64,000 nucleotides of DNA. It comes from Chromohalobacter sarecensis. GTDB lineage: Bacteria > Pseudomonadota > Gammaproteobacteria > Pseudomonadales > Halomonadaceae. Shown in pieces: positions 17,745-25,060 of the stretch. Position 1 is the stretch's first letter; each line of letters starts with the position of its first letter. The translations under genes were made by a program, and so were the position numbers. The stretch covers positions 124,001 to 188,000 of the forward strand of contig NZ_JAKGAN010000002.1 of assembly GCF_023061135.1 (NCBI RefSeq). Reading direction: 5' to 3'. The notes under the pieces were generated by a model, which saw only the letters and a list, made by a program, of their open reading frames with translations, made no database searches and was not told where the DNA came from.

Positions 17745-17901
17745 ACCATGGTGATGGTGTCCGCTAAGGAAAGGCGGAAAGCAAGGAAGCTAGGGAAAAG
17801 GAAGCCTAGGTAAGCATGGAGGCACGGACAGGACGTTCGTGATAACTGCAAGGAAATGCAGATTTGCATAAAGACCCGGCCGGTATTGGTCGGGTTTTTT
17901 T
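17745..17901 (+). ncRNA. Candidate CsrB/RsmY/RsmZ-type regulatory RNA
   Basis: Nine GGA triplets occur between 17768 and 17854 (first bases at 17768, 17776, 17785, 17794, 17800, 17818, 17826, 17831, 17852). Several sit in loops of short hairpins: TCCGC/GCGGA (17760-17764 with 17774-17778, loop TAAGGAAAG); CTAGG/CCTAG (17790-17794 with 17805-17809); CACG/CGTG (17823-17826 with 17838-17841); and CTGCA/TGCAG (17846-17850 with 17857-17861, loop AGGAAA). An intrinsic terminator ends the unit (17874-17895 plus T run to 17901). This architecture matches RNAs that sequester CsrA/RsmA. The 5' end is estimated; a weak -10 (TACCAT) lies at 17744. No classic TGTAAG/CTTACA GacA site was seen. Confidence 0.6.
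17874..17901 (+). terminator. Intrinsic terminator of the candidate small RNA
   Basis: ACCCGGCC (17874-17881) pairs with GGTCGGGT (17888-17895) including one G-U pair, loop GGTATT, followed by seven T residues to 17901. There is no protein gene upstream on this strand that it could serve, which supports an independent transcript. Confidence 0.8.
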
Positions 17902-17904
17902 GTG

Positions 17905-18198
17905 TCAGGGTGACTGGTTGCGCTTATCTCGAAGCTGGCGTTGCGAGTCTTCCAGGCGGCGCTGAGAGCGTTTGAGTTGACGCTCTTGCTGCTGGCGCTC
18001 GTCGAAACGCTCATCGCCGTGTTCGCTGCGGTTCAGTGACTGGCGACGCTCGATCGTGGTGGCGCGGTCGCTGCTGACGTCACGTTGCAGTTGATTGCGC
18101 TGTCGACTGTCGTTAAGTGAGTCGTGCCGGCCAGGGTCGTCGGCCAGTACCGGCCATGCCAGGGCGAACAGTGTCACCAGCAGAATGGCTTTTATCAT
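17905..18198 (-). CDS. Small exported hydrophilic protein of unknown function
   Basis: A 97-residue protein with a signal peptide (MIKAILLVTLFALAWPVLA, cleavage after ALA-like VLADD). The mature part is extremely charged, rich in Q, R, E, D and S (SRQRNQLQRD, ERQQQERQLKRSQRRLEDSQ) and likely forms a coiled coil. ATG 18198 is chosen because GGGAGG precedes it at ideal spacing; the longer reading from 18252 is less likely. No family recognised. Its stop lies just beyond the terminator of the candidate small RNA on the other strand, so the two transcripts converge. Confidence 0.65.
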   Translation of the reverse strand: MIKAILLVTLFALAWPVLADDPGRHDSLNDSRQRNQLQRDVSSDRATTIERRQSLNRSEHGDERFDERQQQERQLKRSQRRLEDSQRQLRDKRNQSP

Positions 18199-18291
18199 GA
18201 GGCCTCCCAGCGATGAGAATATACCTCCAGTATGGACCATGGCATGTCGCATGGAATTCCCGATACGCTTGGAGGTTCTTTTCAGGGGGGA

Positions 18292-18936
18292 TCACTCACT
18301 GCCATTACATTTTTGCCAGCGAGCCTGAAGGCGTCCCGCTATACGGAAGGGGAACGGCTTGTTCGAGTCGAAAAGGGTGCAGTGCCCAGCGTCACTAATG
18401 CGCAGTGTCTCCGGCTCAGGCTGGCTCAGGTGCAGGATCGTGAGTGCATGTCGCCATTCGAGCAGATAAAGCCCTTCCTGCCGGAAGTGAGAGGTGGGCA
18501 GAATGGCGGCGAGATCGCCTTCCTCAAGATAAGCGAACGTCTCGCCTGCACCTGGTGTCACTAGGTAACACCCCTGAACTAGAGCATCGATAGCGATGCC
18601 TGAGGCGGCAAGAGGGTCGGCGAGCGTTTGAGCTTCCCACGGCACCGGGGGCGTAGCGTGTAGTGCCAAGAGGCGTGCATTGCCGGACACATCCTCGGTG
18701 ACACGTTGGGAGGTCGTGGGCGTGGCGACGGCAGAGCCATCTTCGAGTAGACGTTCGAGCGGACAATGCAGCGCATCGGCCAGCGCGATGAGTCGTTCGT
18801 GTCCGACTTGTCTGATCGTGCCGGATTCCCAATAGGAAATCGTGACGTCCGATACGCCGACACGCCTAGCCAAGGCGGCCTTGCTCAAGCCGGCGTCTAT
18901 CCTTAGCTGCTTGATTCGGGGTCCCAGTGCGTCCAT
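18292..18936 (-). CDS. XRE/Cro-family transcriptional regulator
   Basis: The 214-residue protein has an N-terminal helix-turn-helix (IKQLRIDAGLSKAALARRVGVSDVTISYWESG, about residues 7-38) of the XRE class. The rest shows no motif I recognise; it is not an obvious S24 peptidase (no Ser/Lys pair around a cleavage site). The chosen start, ATG 18936, is just ahead of the helix-turn-helix; an upstream ATG at 19020 would add 28 residues with no domain. Targets unknown; the small exported protein downstream on the same strand is a candidate. Confidence 0.75.
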   Translation of the reverse strand: MDALGPRIKQLRIDAGLSKAALARRVGVSDVTISYWESGTIRQVGHERLIALADALHCPLERLLEDGSAVATPTTSQRVTEDVSGNARLLALHATPPVPWEAQTLADPLAASGIAIDALVQGCYLVTPGAGETFAYLEEGDLAAILPTSHFRQEGLYLLEWRHALTILHLSQPEPETLRISDAGHCTLFDSNKPFPFRIAGRLQARWQKCNGSE

Positions 18937-19064
18937 GTAGACATCTCGCCATGAGGTGAACGCGTTAGCATATCCAGCCAATGGCAAAGTATGTTTCGGG
19001 TTGGGGGTTATGAACAGCACGCAGTGCGAATATCGGATCCGTATTGCAGTGCGGAAAGGAGAGA

Positions 19065-19181
19065 ATGAGTAAGAAAAGAGCGCCGGCCGTCCCGGAGAAC
19101 AGCCTGATGGCGCAAAGAAAAGCTCGTTTCACTGAAGACGCCACACGACGCAGGAAAGCCGAAGCTGCCTGGCGCCGTTAG
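19065..19181 (+). CDS. Small basic protein, 38 residues, hypothetical
   Basis: A short reading frame, MSKKRAPAVPENSLMAQRKA then RFTEDATRRRKAEAAWRR, with AAGGAG four bases before the ATG. Over a third of its residues are Lys, Arg or His and it has no hydrophobic segment, so it could bind nucleic acid or a ribosome. It is divergent from the XRE regulator. Codon use looks coding, but the length is too short for confidence, and I know no family. Confidence 0.4.
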   Translation: MSKKRAPAVPENSLMAQRKARFTEDATRRRKAEAAWRR

Positions 19182-19300
19182 CGTGCGCGTGGCAATTCCG
19201 CTGAGAAAAGGCCACGCATGTCGGGAGCGATACGGTACCTCGCCTACCCGAGCGGCCAGTATAAGCAGTCGGCCTTTGCGTAATAAGAGGGTACAATCGA

Positions 19301-19329
19301 AAACTAGTGTTTCTAATTTGGAAACTAGT
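19301..19329. promoter_or_regulatory. Direct repeat AAACTAGT upstream of LysR gene
   Basis: AAACTAGT occurs at 19301-19308 and again at 19322-19329, exactly 21 bp apart (two helical turns), 20 bp before the proposed GTG start of the LysR gene. The stretch also reads as an imperfect inverted repeat (ACTAGT-GTTTC against GAAACTAGT). Possible autoregulatory site. Confidence 0.4.
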
Positions 19330-19348
19330 ATCTCGGAGTATCTTCAAC

Positions 19349-20245
19349 GTGACGACACTGGATGCATTGCGGGTCTTCGTCGAGGTCGTTCGTGCGGGGA
19401 GTTTTACCGCAGCGGCGCGGCGTTTGAGTATTTCCAAGTCGCTGGCTTCCAAGCGTGTGGCCGCGCTCGAGGATGAGTTGAGCGTCAGTCTACTCAACCG
19501 CTCGACGCGTTCACTGCGCCTCACGGAAGCCGGACAGATCTATTACGAGCATGGGTTGCGGGTCATCGAAGAGTTGCAGACGGCGGAGGCACAGGTGCAG
19601 TCCGTCACGTCGCAACCTCGGGGGCAACTCAAGGTCAGCGCCCAGGTGAGCTTCGGCTTCATGTACCTGGCGGCCCCTACGACGGCCTTCATGCGTCGTT
19701 ATCCCGAGATGTCGGTGGAAATCCTGCTCGAGGATCAGCGTTTCGAGCCCATCGACGAATCGGTAGACCTGGCCATTCGCATGGGGCCGATGCCGCCTTC
19801 GAGCCTGGTGTCGCGCCCGCTGTGCAAAGTGGTCTATGGCTTGTACGCCGCGCCGGATTATCTGGCCCGCGTGGGGCGGCCACTGCATCCCAAGGACATC
19901 GCCGAGTTCGATACGGTGTTCTACGGCAATTACGATCTGGGCGCTCACTGGCGCTTTTCGCTCAATGGACAGCCGCTGGATATCGAGCCCAACTCACGCC
20001 TGGTGATCAATAACCTGCTGGGCGTCGTTGAGGCAGCGAAGGCGGGATTCGGCTTGGCCTATCTGCCGACATTCGCGGCACGCGCGGCGGTGGAGGAGGG
20101 GCAGCTGACACCGCTATTGCAGCCGTATTGGAACGAGCACGGCAGCATGCTGGTGTTGTTTCGCTCGCGCAAATACCTGCCCGACAAGACCCGTGCTTAC
20201 CTGGATTTCATCACGGAGTGGTTTCGCGAGCACCTGGCCTTGTGA
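19349..20245 (+). CDS. LysR-family transcriptional regulator
   Basis: A 298-residue LysR regulator: winged helix-turn-helix at the N-terminus (LDALRVFVEVVRAGSFTAAARRLSISKSLASKRVAALE), then a periplasmic-binding-like effector domain (LKVSAQVSFGFMYL through the C-terminus). GTG 19349 is preferred because GGAG sits about ten bases upstream and it begins right at the helix-turn-helix; the longer frame from 19307 runs into the direct repeat. The neighbouring gltX is unlikely to be its target. Confidence 0.85.
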   Translation: MTTLDALRVFVEVVRAGSFTAAARRLSISKSLASKRVAALEDELSVSLLNRSTRSLRLTEAGQIYYEHGLRVIEELQTAEAQVQSVTSQPRGQLKVSAQVSFGFMYLAAPTTAFMRRYPEMSVEILLEDQRFEPIDESVDLAIRMGPMPPSSLVSRPLCKVVYGLYAAPDYLARVGRPLHPKDIAEFDTVFYGNYDLGAHWRFSLNGQPLDIEPNSRLVINNLLGVVEAAKAGFGLAYLPTFAARAAVEEGQLTPLLQPYWNEHGSMLVLFRSRKYLPDKTRAYLDFITEWFREHLAL

Positions 20246-20285
20246 AGAAGGTGTCGGCGGTGCTGATGCCGGGTAGGTGCATGCG

Positions 20286-20291
20286 TATAAT
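20286..20291 (+). promoter_or_regulatory. Candidate -10 element of gltX
   Basis: A perfect TATAAT stands 36 bp before the gltX start. The -35 region 17 bp upstream (CTGATG) is poor, so this is only a partial promoter match. Confidence 0.4.
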
Positions 20292-20326
20292 GATGCCATC
20301 GTCAGTCACCAACGATCGGGAACTTC

Positions 20327-21805
20327 ATGACCGTACGTACACGTATCGCGCCGTCGCCGACCGGCGATCCCCATGTCGGCACGGCCTATATTGCGCTGTT
20401 CAACCTCTGCTTCGCGCGTCAGCACGGCGGGCAGTTCATTCTCCGCATCGAGGATACGGACCGCGTGCGTTCGACGGCCGAATCGGAGCAGATGATCCTC
20501 GACTCCCTGCGCTGGCTGGGACTCGAGTGGGATGAAGGCCCGGATATCGGTGGCCCTCATGGCCCCTATCGGCAGAGCGAGCGGGGCGATATCTATGCGC
20601 AATATGCGCAGCAACTGCTCGACGCCGGACATGCGTTCAAGTGCTACCGGACCAGTGAAGAGCTCGACGAACTGCGGGAGACGCGCAAGGCAGCAGGGCT
20701 GCACTTGGCGCTCAAGCCGGCTGATCTAGCGCTTAGCGATGAAGAAGTAGTGCGTCGCGAGCGCGAGCAGTGGCCTTACGTGGTGCGCATGAAGGTACCG
20801 GGCGAGGGGAGCTGTATCGTCAGCGATATGCTGCGTGGCGAGATCGAAGTCGATTGGGCGCAGGTCGATGCGCAGATCCTGCTCAAGTCTGATGGCATGC
20901 CGACGTATCACCTAGCCAATGTCGTCGACGACCATCTGATGGGCATCACCCATGTCATGCGCGGCGAGGAGTGGATCAACTCGGCACCCAAGCACAAGCT
21001 GTTGTATGAATACTTCGACTGGCCGATGCCGACGCTGTGCCATATGCCGCTGCTGCGCAATCCGGACAAGTCGAAGCTGTCCAAGCGCAAGAACCCGACC
21101 TCGATCAATTATTATCGGCACATGGGCTTTTTGCCGCAGGCGGTGACCAACTATCTGGGGCGCATGGGTTGGTCGATGCCCGATGATCGCGAGAAGTTCT
21201 CCCTTGAGGAGATGATGGCGAACTTCGATATTCAGCGTGTGTCGCTGGGCGGCCCGGTGTTCGACTTGGAGAAGCTCACCTGGCTCAACGGCGTCTATAT
21301 CCGCGAGGACCTGGACGATGCGGCACTGCTTCAGGCGTTACGTGAATGGGCCTTCAACGAAGAATACGTCAATCAGATCCTGCCGCAGGTACGTCCGCGA
21401 ATCTCGACACTCTCCGATGTCATGCCGCTGGCCGGGCATTTCTTTTCGGGGATGCCGCCGCTCGAGGCGTCCAGTTTCGAGGGGGTCAAACTCGAGCATG
21501 AGGACCTGCTCAAGTTGCTGCAGTTCTTGACCTGGCGTCTGGAAGGCGTCTCCAGTTGGCATAAGGAGGCCTTGCTCGACGAGGTCAAATGCCTGGCCGA
21601 GGCATTCGACATGAAGATGAAAGCGTTCCTGGCGCCGGTCTTCATCGCCGTCACGGGGAGTGCGACCTCTACCTCAGTGCTGGATGCCATGGCGATTCTC
21701 GGCTCGGATATGACACGGGCGCGCCTGCGTCATGCCACCCAGGTGTTGGGAGGCATTTCCAAGAAGCAGGCCAAGCGCTTCGAGAAAGAATATCGGGAGC
21801 TGTAA
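20327..21805 (+). CDS. gltX: Glutamyl-tRNA synthetase
   Basis: Class I aminoacyl-tRNA synthetase of 492 residues that charges tRNA-Glu. The HIGH-type signature is in [19 protein letters not shown], followed by [11 protein letters not shown]; the KMSKS-type loop is SKLSKRKNP near residue 250. Length and order match bacterial GltX. GGGAA lies ahead of the ATG. It is followed by a repeat-rich spacer and by genes for tRNA-Ala and tRNA-Glu, so the enzyme and its substrate tRNA are encoded side by side. Confidence 0.97.
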   Translation: MTVRTRIAPSPTGDPHVGTAYIALFNLCFARQHGGQFILRIEDTDRVRSTAESEQMILDSLRWLGLEWDEGPDIGGPHGPYRQSERGDIYAQYAQQLLDAGHAFKCYRTSEELDELRETRKAAGLHLALKPADLALSDEEVVRREREQWPYVVRMKVPGEGSCIVSDMLRGEIEVDWAQVDAQILLKSDGMPTYHLANVVDDHLMGITHVMRGEEWINSAPKHKLLYEYFDWPMPTLCHMPLLRNPDKSKLSKRKNPTSINYYRHMGFLPQAVTNYLGRMGWSMPDDREKFSLEEMMANFDIQRVSLGGPVFDLEKLTWLNGVYIREDLDDAALLQALREWAFNEEYVNQILPQVRPRISTLSDVMPLAGHFFSGMPPLEASSFEGVKLEHEDLLKLLQFLTWRLEGVSSWHKEALLDEVKCLAEAFDMKMKAFLAPVFIAVTGSATSTSVLDAMAILGSDMTRARLRHATQVLGGISKKQAKRFEKEYREL

Positions 21806-21850
21806 GCTCCCGGGCTTTGCCCTGAACTGGAAGAGCGGCGCTGCGCGCCT

Positions 21851-21953
21851 GGAAGAAGGAAGAACGCTGCTACGCAGCTTGAAGAGGGAAGAAAATCCCC
21901 AGATACTACCTTCCTTCTTCCTTCTTCCTTCTTCCTTCTTCCTTCTTCCTTCT
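21851..21953. repeat. Heptamer tandem repeat with complementary upstream tract
   Basis: TCTTCCT is repeated five times without error at 21916-21950, with partial copies on both sides. The purine tract at 21851-21864 (GGAAGAAGGAAGAA) and another near 21882-21895 are complementary to it, so the transcript could fold into a long purine-pyrimidine hairpin. It lies between gltX and tRNA-Ala. Confidence 0.75.
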
Positions 21954-22010
21954 CGAAAGATATTGACGAAGCCAGGTGGAATCAGTATTCTACGCACCGT
22001 CTTGAGGCAC

Positions 22011-22086
22011 GGGGCCTTAGCTCAGTTGGGAGAGCGCAACACTGGCAGTGTTGAGGTCAGCGGTTCGAACCCGCTAGGCTCCACCA
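22011..22086 (+). tRNA. tRNA-Ala (anticodon GGC)
   Basis: A full cloverleaf: acceptor GGGGCCT pairs with AGGCTCC (one G-U pair), D-arm with AGCTCAGTTGGGAGAGC, anticodon stem CAACA/TGTTG enclosing CTGGCAG, and T-arm GCGGTTCGAACCCGC. CCA is encoded. Anticodon GGC reads GCC/GCU alanine codons. Confidence 0.95.
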
Positions 22087-22101
22087 AGCTCAAGACAATG
22101 C

Positions 22102-22177
22102 GTCCCATTCGTCTAGTGGTCCAGGACACCGCCCTTTCACGGCGGTAACAGGGGTTCAAACCCCCTATGGGACGCCA
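22102..22177 (+). tRNA. tRNA-Glu (anticodon TTC)
   Basis: Acceptor GTCCCAT pairs with ATGGGAC; the anticodon stem CCGCC/GGCGG encloses CTTTCAC; the T-arm is GGGGTTCAAACCCCC. An encoded CCA follows the discriminator G. Fifteen bases separate it from tRNA-Ala, so both are probably one transcript ending at the terminator 22218-22239. Confidence 0.96.
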
Positions 22178-22217
22178 CTTTTTCTTGCCTATCAGAATCA
22201 GCAATGGCAATACCCGG

Positions 22218-22239
22218 AGACGCGAAAGCGTCTTTTTTT
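22218..22239 (+). terminator. Intrinsic terminator after the tRNA pair
   Basis: AGACGC (22218-22223) and GCGTCT (22228-22233) around a GAAA tetraloop, followed by seven T residues. Ideal bacterial terminator. Confidence 0.92.
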
Positions 22240-22590
22240 GTCTTTGCTTTCCCGCTCGCTATTAGACGTTTTTATACGTTTTTTCCCTTGACACCTCTGG
22301 GACCTTGTCCACTGCCGTGTCGTCTTCCTTTCTGTGTTGTGTATAACGCCGAATGAGGCCCGTCATACTGCGCGTTATAGTAAAATTTTATGTTTTTCAA
22401 TCACTTATGAAAGGTTAAAAATTAACCGATCTGAGCGTAACCGCCTTGTCATGGTGTTTCTGGCGAACTGCCTAGAGGTTTTGAACAGGTTTATCCACAG
22501 AAAGTGTGGAAAACGCTCGGCGGCGTCAGGATGGGAGAGCGCATCTGTGGGGACGGAGAGTTGTAGGCGCCAGGAGAAGGCGAATCAAAC
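22240..22590. other. Non-coding spacer with A/T-rich tract and two DnaA-box-like sites
   Basis: No credible gene here; the 113-codon frame at 22334-22675 has no family resemblance and ends inside gltA. A markedly A/T-rich stretch spans about 22370-22430. A perfect DnaA box, TTATCCACA, lies at 22491-22499, and TGTGGAAAA at 22505-22513 is an inverted copy with one mismatch. Confidence 0.6.
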
Positions 22591-22593
22591 GCA

Positions 22594-22618
22594 ACGGACC
22601 GCCCTGAAGACGGTCCGT
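22594..22618 (-). terminator. Probable gltA terminator
   Basis: ACGGACCG (22594-22601) and CGGTCCGT (22611-22618) form an eight-bp stem with a nine-base loop, 42 bp beyond the gltA stop. On the minus strand it is followed by TGCGTTTGATT, only moderately T-rich. Confidence 0.6.
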
Positions 22619-22659
22619 GATGCGTGCAGTCACCTGGCTAAGCGTTGCGACCAAGTGAG

Positions 22660-23946
22660 TTACTTGGTCGGGTAGTCCCGCTTGGAATGACCGGTATAGA
22701 GCTGACGCGGACGGCTAATGCGATAACTGCTGCTGATCATCTCGTTCCAGTGGGATATCCAGCCAATCGTGCGCGCCGTGGCGAAGATCACGGTGAACAT
22801 GTTGGTCGGAATACCGATCGCCTTGAGGATGATGCCGGAATAGAAGTCGACGTTCGGGTAGAGCTTGCGCTCGATGAAGTAGTCGTCTTCCAGTGCGATC
22901 TGCTCGAGTCGCTTGGCGATCTTGAGCTGCGGGTCGTCGGCCAAGCCGAGTTCGCCCAGCACTTCATCGCAGGTCTCTTTCATAACCTTGGCGCGCGGAT
23001 CGAAATTGCGATAGACGCGGTGCCCGAAGCCCATCAACTTGAACGGATCATCCTTATCCTTGGCGCGATCGATGAAGCGTTGGATGTTCTCCTCGGATTC
23101 ATCACCGATTTCGTCGAGCATGTTGAGCACGGCTTCGTTCGCGCCACCATGTGCGGGACCCCATAGCGCGGCGATGCCGGCACTGATGCAAGCGAAGGGA
23201 TTGGCGCCTGTCGAGCCCGCCAGACGCACTGTAGACGTGGAGGCGTTCTGTTCATGATCGGCGTGCAGCATGAAGATCCGGTCCATGGCCTTGGCGAAGA
23301 CCGGATTGACCTCATAGCTTTCACACGGGTTGCCGAACATCATGTAGAGGAAGTTCTCCGCGTAATCGAGATCATTGCGCGGATAGTTGAATGGTTGGCC
23401 GATGTTGTACTTGTGACACATCGCGGCCAGTGTCGGCATCTTGGCGATCAGGCGAACCGCGCTGACACGGCGTTCTTCTTCCTTGGTGATATCCAAGTTG
23501 TCATGGTAGAAGGCGGCCAGGCCACCGACGACGCCGCACAGAATCGCCATCGGGTGCGCGTCGCGGCGGAAGCCCTTGAAGAAGTTGACGAGTTGTTCGT
23601 GGACCATGGTGTGATTTCTCACGGTGGCCGCGAAGTCGTCGTATTGCGCCTTGCTGGGGAGCTCTCCGAACAACAGCAGGTAGCAGAGCTCGACGTAATT
23701 GGAGTTCTCGGCGAGTTGGCCGATGGGGTAGCCGCGGTGGAGCAGTACGCCCGCAGCACCATCGATATAGGTGATGCCAGATTCGCAGGAGGCGGTGGCG
23801 ACGAAGCCCGGGTCGTATGTGAACAGACCTTCGCTGGTCAGGCCGCGGACGTCGATCACATCAGGCCCGACGGTGCCGGAGTAGACAGGGAACTCGATCG
23901 TCTTGTCCAACCCTTCTACCGTCAACTGCGCTTTCCTGTCAGCCAT
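22660..23946 (-). CDS. gltA: Citrate synthase (type II)
   Basis: Condenses oxaloacetate and acetyl-CoA to citrate, first step of the TCA cycle. The 428-residue length and the N-terminal beta-rich domain fit the NADH-sensitive type II enzyme of gammaproteobacteria. Catalytic stretches are visible: [15 protein letters not shown], the histidine in [15 protein letters not shown], and the active-site aspartate in NVDFYSG. It is divergent from sdhC with about 390 bp between them and has its own well-formed promoter at 24010-24037. Confidence 0.97.
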   Translation of the reverse strand: MADRKAQLTVEGLDKTIEFPVYSGTVGPDVIDVRGLTSEGLFTYDPGFVATASCESGITYIDGAAGVLLHRGYPIGQLAENSNYVELCYLLLFGELPSKAQYDDFAATVRNHTMVHEQLVNFFKGFRRDAHPMAILCGVVGGLAAFYHDNLDITKEEERRVSAVRLIAKMPTLAAMCHKYNIGQPFNYPRNDLDYAENFLYMMFGNPCESYEVNPVFAKAMDRIFMLHADHEQNASTSTVRLAGSTGANPFACISAGIAALWGPAHGGANEAVLNMLDEIGDESEENIQRFIDRAKDKDDPFKLMGFGHRVYRNFDPRAKVMKETCDEVLGELGLADDPQLKIAKRLEQIALEDDYFIERKLYPNVDFYSGIILKAIGIPTNMFTVIFATARTIGWISHWNEMISSSYRISRPRQLYTGHSKRDYPTK

Positions 23947-24009
23947 TATGGCCTCCTCTTTTACCTAAGTCTTTGTCTTGCTTGCCATGCCAGCGAAAAT
24001 AATGCGCCT

Positions 24010-24037
24010 ACTATAGAACCACGCGGTGGATTGTCAA
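24010..24037 (-). promoter_or_regulatory. gltA promoter
   Basis: On the minus strand, TTGACA (24037-24032) and TATAGT (24015-24010) are separated by 16 bp. This near-consensus sigma-70 promoter lies 64 bp before the gltA start. Confidence 0.75.
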
Positions 24038-24181
24038 TTGGGCCTAGAGCGGCTGTAGCCATGTCACCGCTGCGCATGGCGTGTCCCGACGTGGTGATAG
24101 AAAGGAGGCGAGCAAGATTTCTACACGGAAGTGTCACCCTATTTGACGCGTCCATGGGGATGGCTGCAAGGGCTATCTCAT

Positions 24182-24210
24182 TTGTCATGACATGCCCCGG
24201 TCCTTATAAT
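24182..24210 (+). promoter_or_regulatory. sdhCDAB-suc promoter
   Basis: TTGTCA (24182-24187) and TATAAT (24205-24210) with a 17-bp spacer. It lies about 130 bp before sdhC, so the transcript should carry an untranslated leader of some 120 nt, with room for post-transcriptional control. Nothing else was recognised in the 390-bp gltA-sdhC gap. Confidence 0.75.
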
Positions 24211-24338
24211 CTTTATCCGCGCGACTGGCAGGAGCATGGCTTGGTCATGTAAGCCCTCGACCAAGGCTTCCCCCTCAAACCACCGCCCGCACCGGGTACA
24301 GCCCTAGCCGCTGGCGGGCCAAGAGAGTGTGATGAGCC

Positions 24339-24716
24339 GTGAATAGCAAAAGACCCGTAAACTTAGACCTGACGACGATAAAATTTCCACTTCCCGCACT
24401 GACCTCCATCGCCCACCGCGTGACCGGTGTCATCCTCTTCGTGGGGTTGATCTTCGGTTTCTGGGCTCTCGACGCGTCACTCTCGTCTCCCGAAGGATTC
24501 GAAGCAGTGCGTGACACCCTCGCCAACAACATACTCGCCAAACTGATTGCCTGGGGATTGCTCTCGGCATTGGGCTTCCACTTCGTGGCCGGCATCAAGC
24601 ATTTGCTGATGGACGCAGGCGTTGGCGTGGATCTCGAGGGTGGATATCGCAAGGCGCAGATCACGGTCGTGATCAGTGCCATCTTGGTGGTTCTGGCAGG
24701 AGTCTGGGTATGGTAA
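24339..24716 (+). CDS. sdhC: Succinate dehydrogenase cytochrome b556 subunit
   Basis: Membrane anchor of complex II, 125 residues with three transmembrane helices. The family signature RPVNLDLTTIKFPLPALTSIAHRVTGV is present, with the quinone-site S-x2-HR pattern. The heme-ligand histidine region HFVAGIKHLLMDAG follows. The start is a GTG. It overlaps sdhD by seven bases. Confidence 0.95.
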   Translation: MNSKRPVNLDLTTIKFPLPALTSIAHRVTGVILFVGLIFGFWALDASLSSPEGFEAVRDTLANNILAKLIAWGLLSALGFHFVAGIKHLLMDAGVGVDLEGGYRKAQITVVISAILVVLAGVWVW

Positions 24717-25057
24717 CCAACATCACGAACCTCGGCCGCAGTGGCCTGTCCGATTGGCTGATCCAGCGTGTCTCGGCCATCATTCTTGCGATCTATGCCG
24801 TGTTCATGGTCCTGTATCTACTGTTCCATCCGGGGCTCGATTACGCCACGTGGAGCGGTCTCTTCTCGCAGACCTGGATGCGCATCTTCTCCCTGCTGGC
24901 CTTCATTTCCATCGCGGCGCACGCGTGGGTCGGTTTGTGGACGGTATCCACCGACTATCTCAAGCAGGCGGGTGCACGCTTTGCATTTCAAGCGGTCGTC
25001 ATGCTGGCCATCTTCGTTTTTCTGGTGTGGGGCGTTCAAGTCCTTTGGGGAGCCTAA
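24710..25057 (+). CDS. sdhD: Succinate dehydrogenase hydrophobic membrane anchor
   Basis: Second membrane anchor, 115 residues, three helices. It starts with the amphipathic LGRSGLSDWLIQRVSAIILAIY typical of SdhD. The heme-ligand histidine lies in AHAWVGLWTVSTDYL. Overlap with sdhC and a three-base gap to sdhA show tight operon structure. Confidence 0.94.
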   Translation: MVTNITNLGRSGLSDWLIQRVSAIILAIYAVFMVLYLLFHPGLDYATWSGLFSQTWMRIFSLLAFISIAAHAWVGLWTVSTDYLKQAGARFAFQAVVMLAIFVFLVWGVQVLWGA

Positions 25058-25060
25058 TCC

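Noticed and set aside
17574-17813. 79-codon plus-strand frame upstream of the terminator at 17874
   Set aside because: No ribosome-binding site or family resemblance, and it ends inside the GGA-hairpin region; an RNA gene explains the segment better.
21909-21953. Repeat array considered as CRISPR
   Set aside because: Seven-base units without spacers; a simple tandem repeat.
22334-22675. 113-codon frame between tRNA-Glu and gltA
   Set aside because: Low-quality composition, no Shine-Dalgarno sequence, overlaps the gltA terminator and 3' end.
23254-24252. Long frame antisense to gltA
   Set aside because: Mirror of a high-GC gene; its translation has no recognisable domain.
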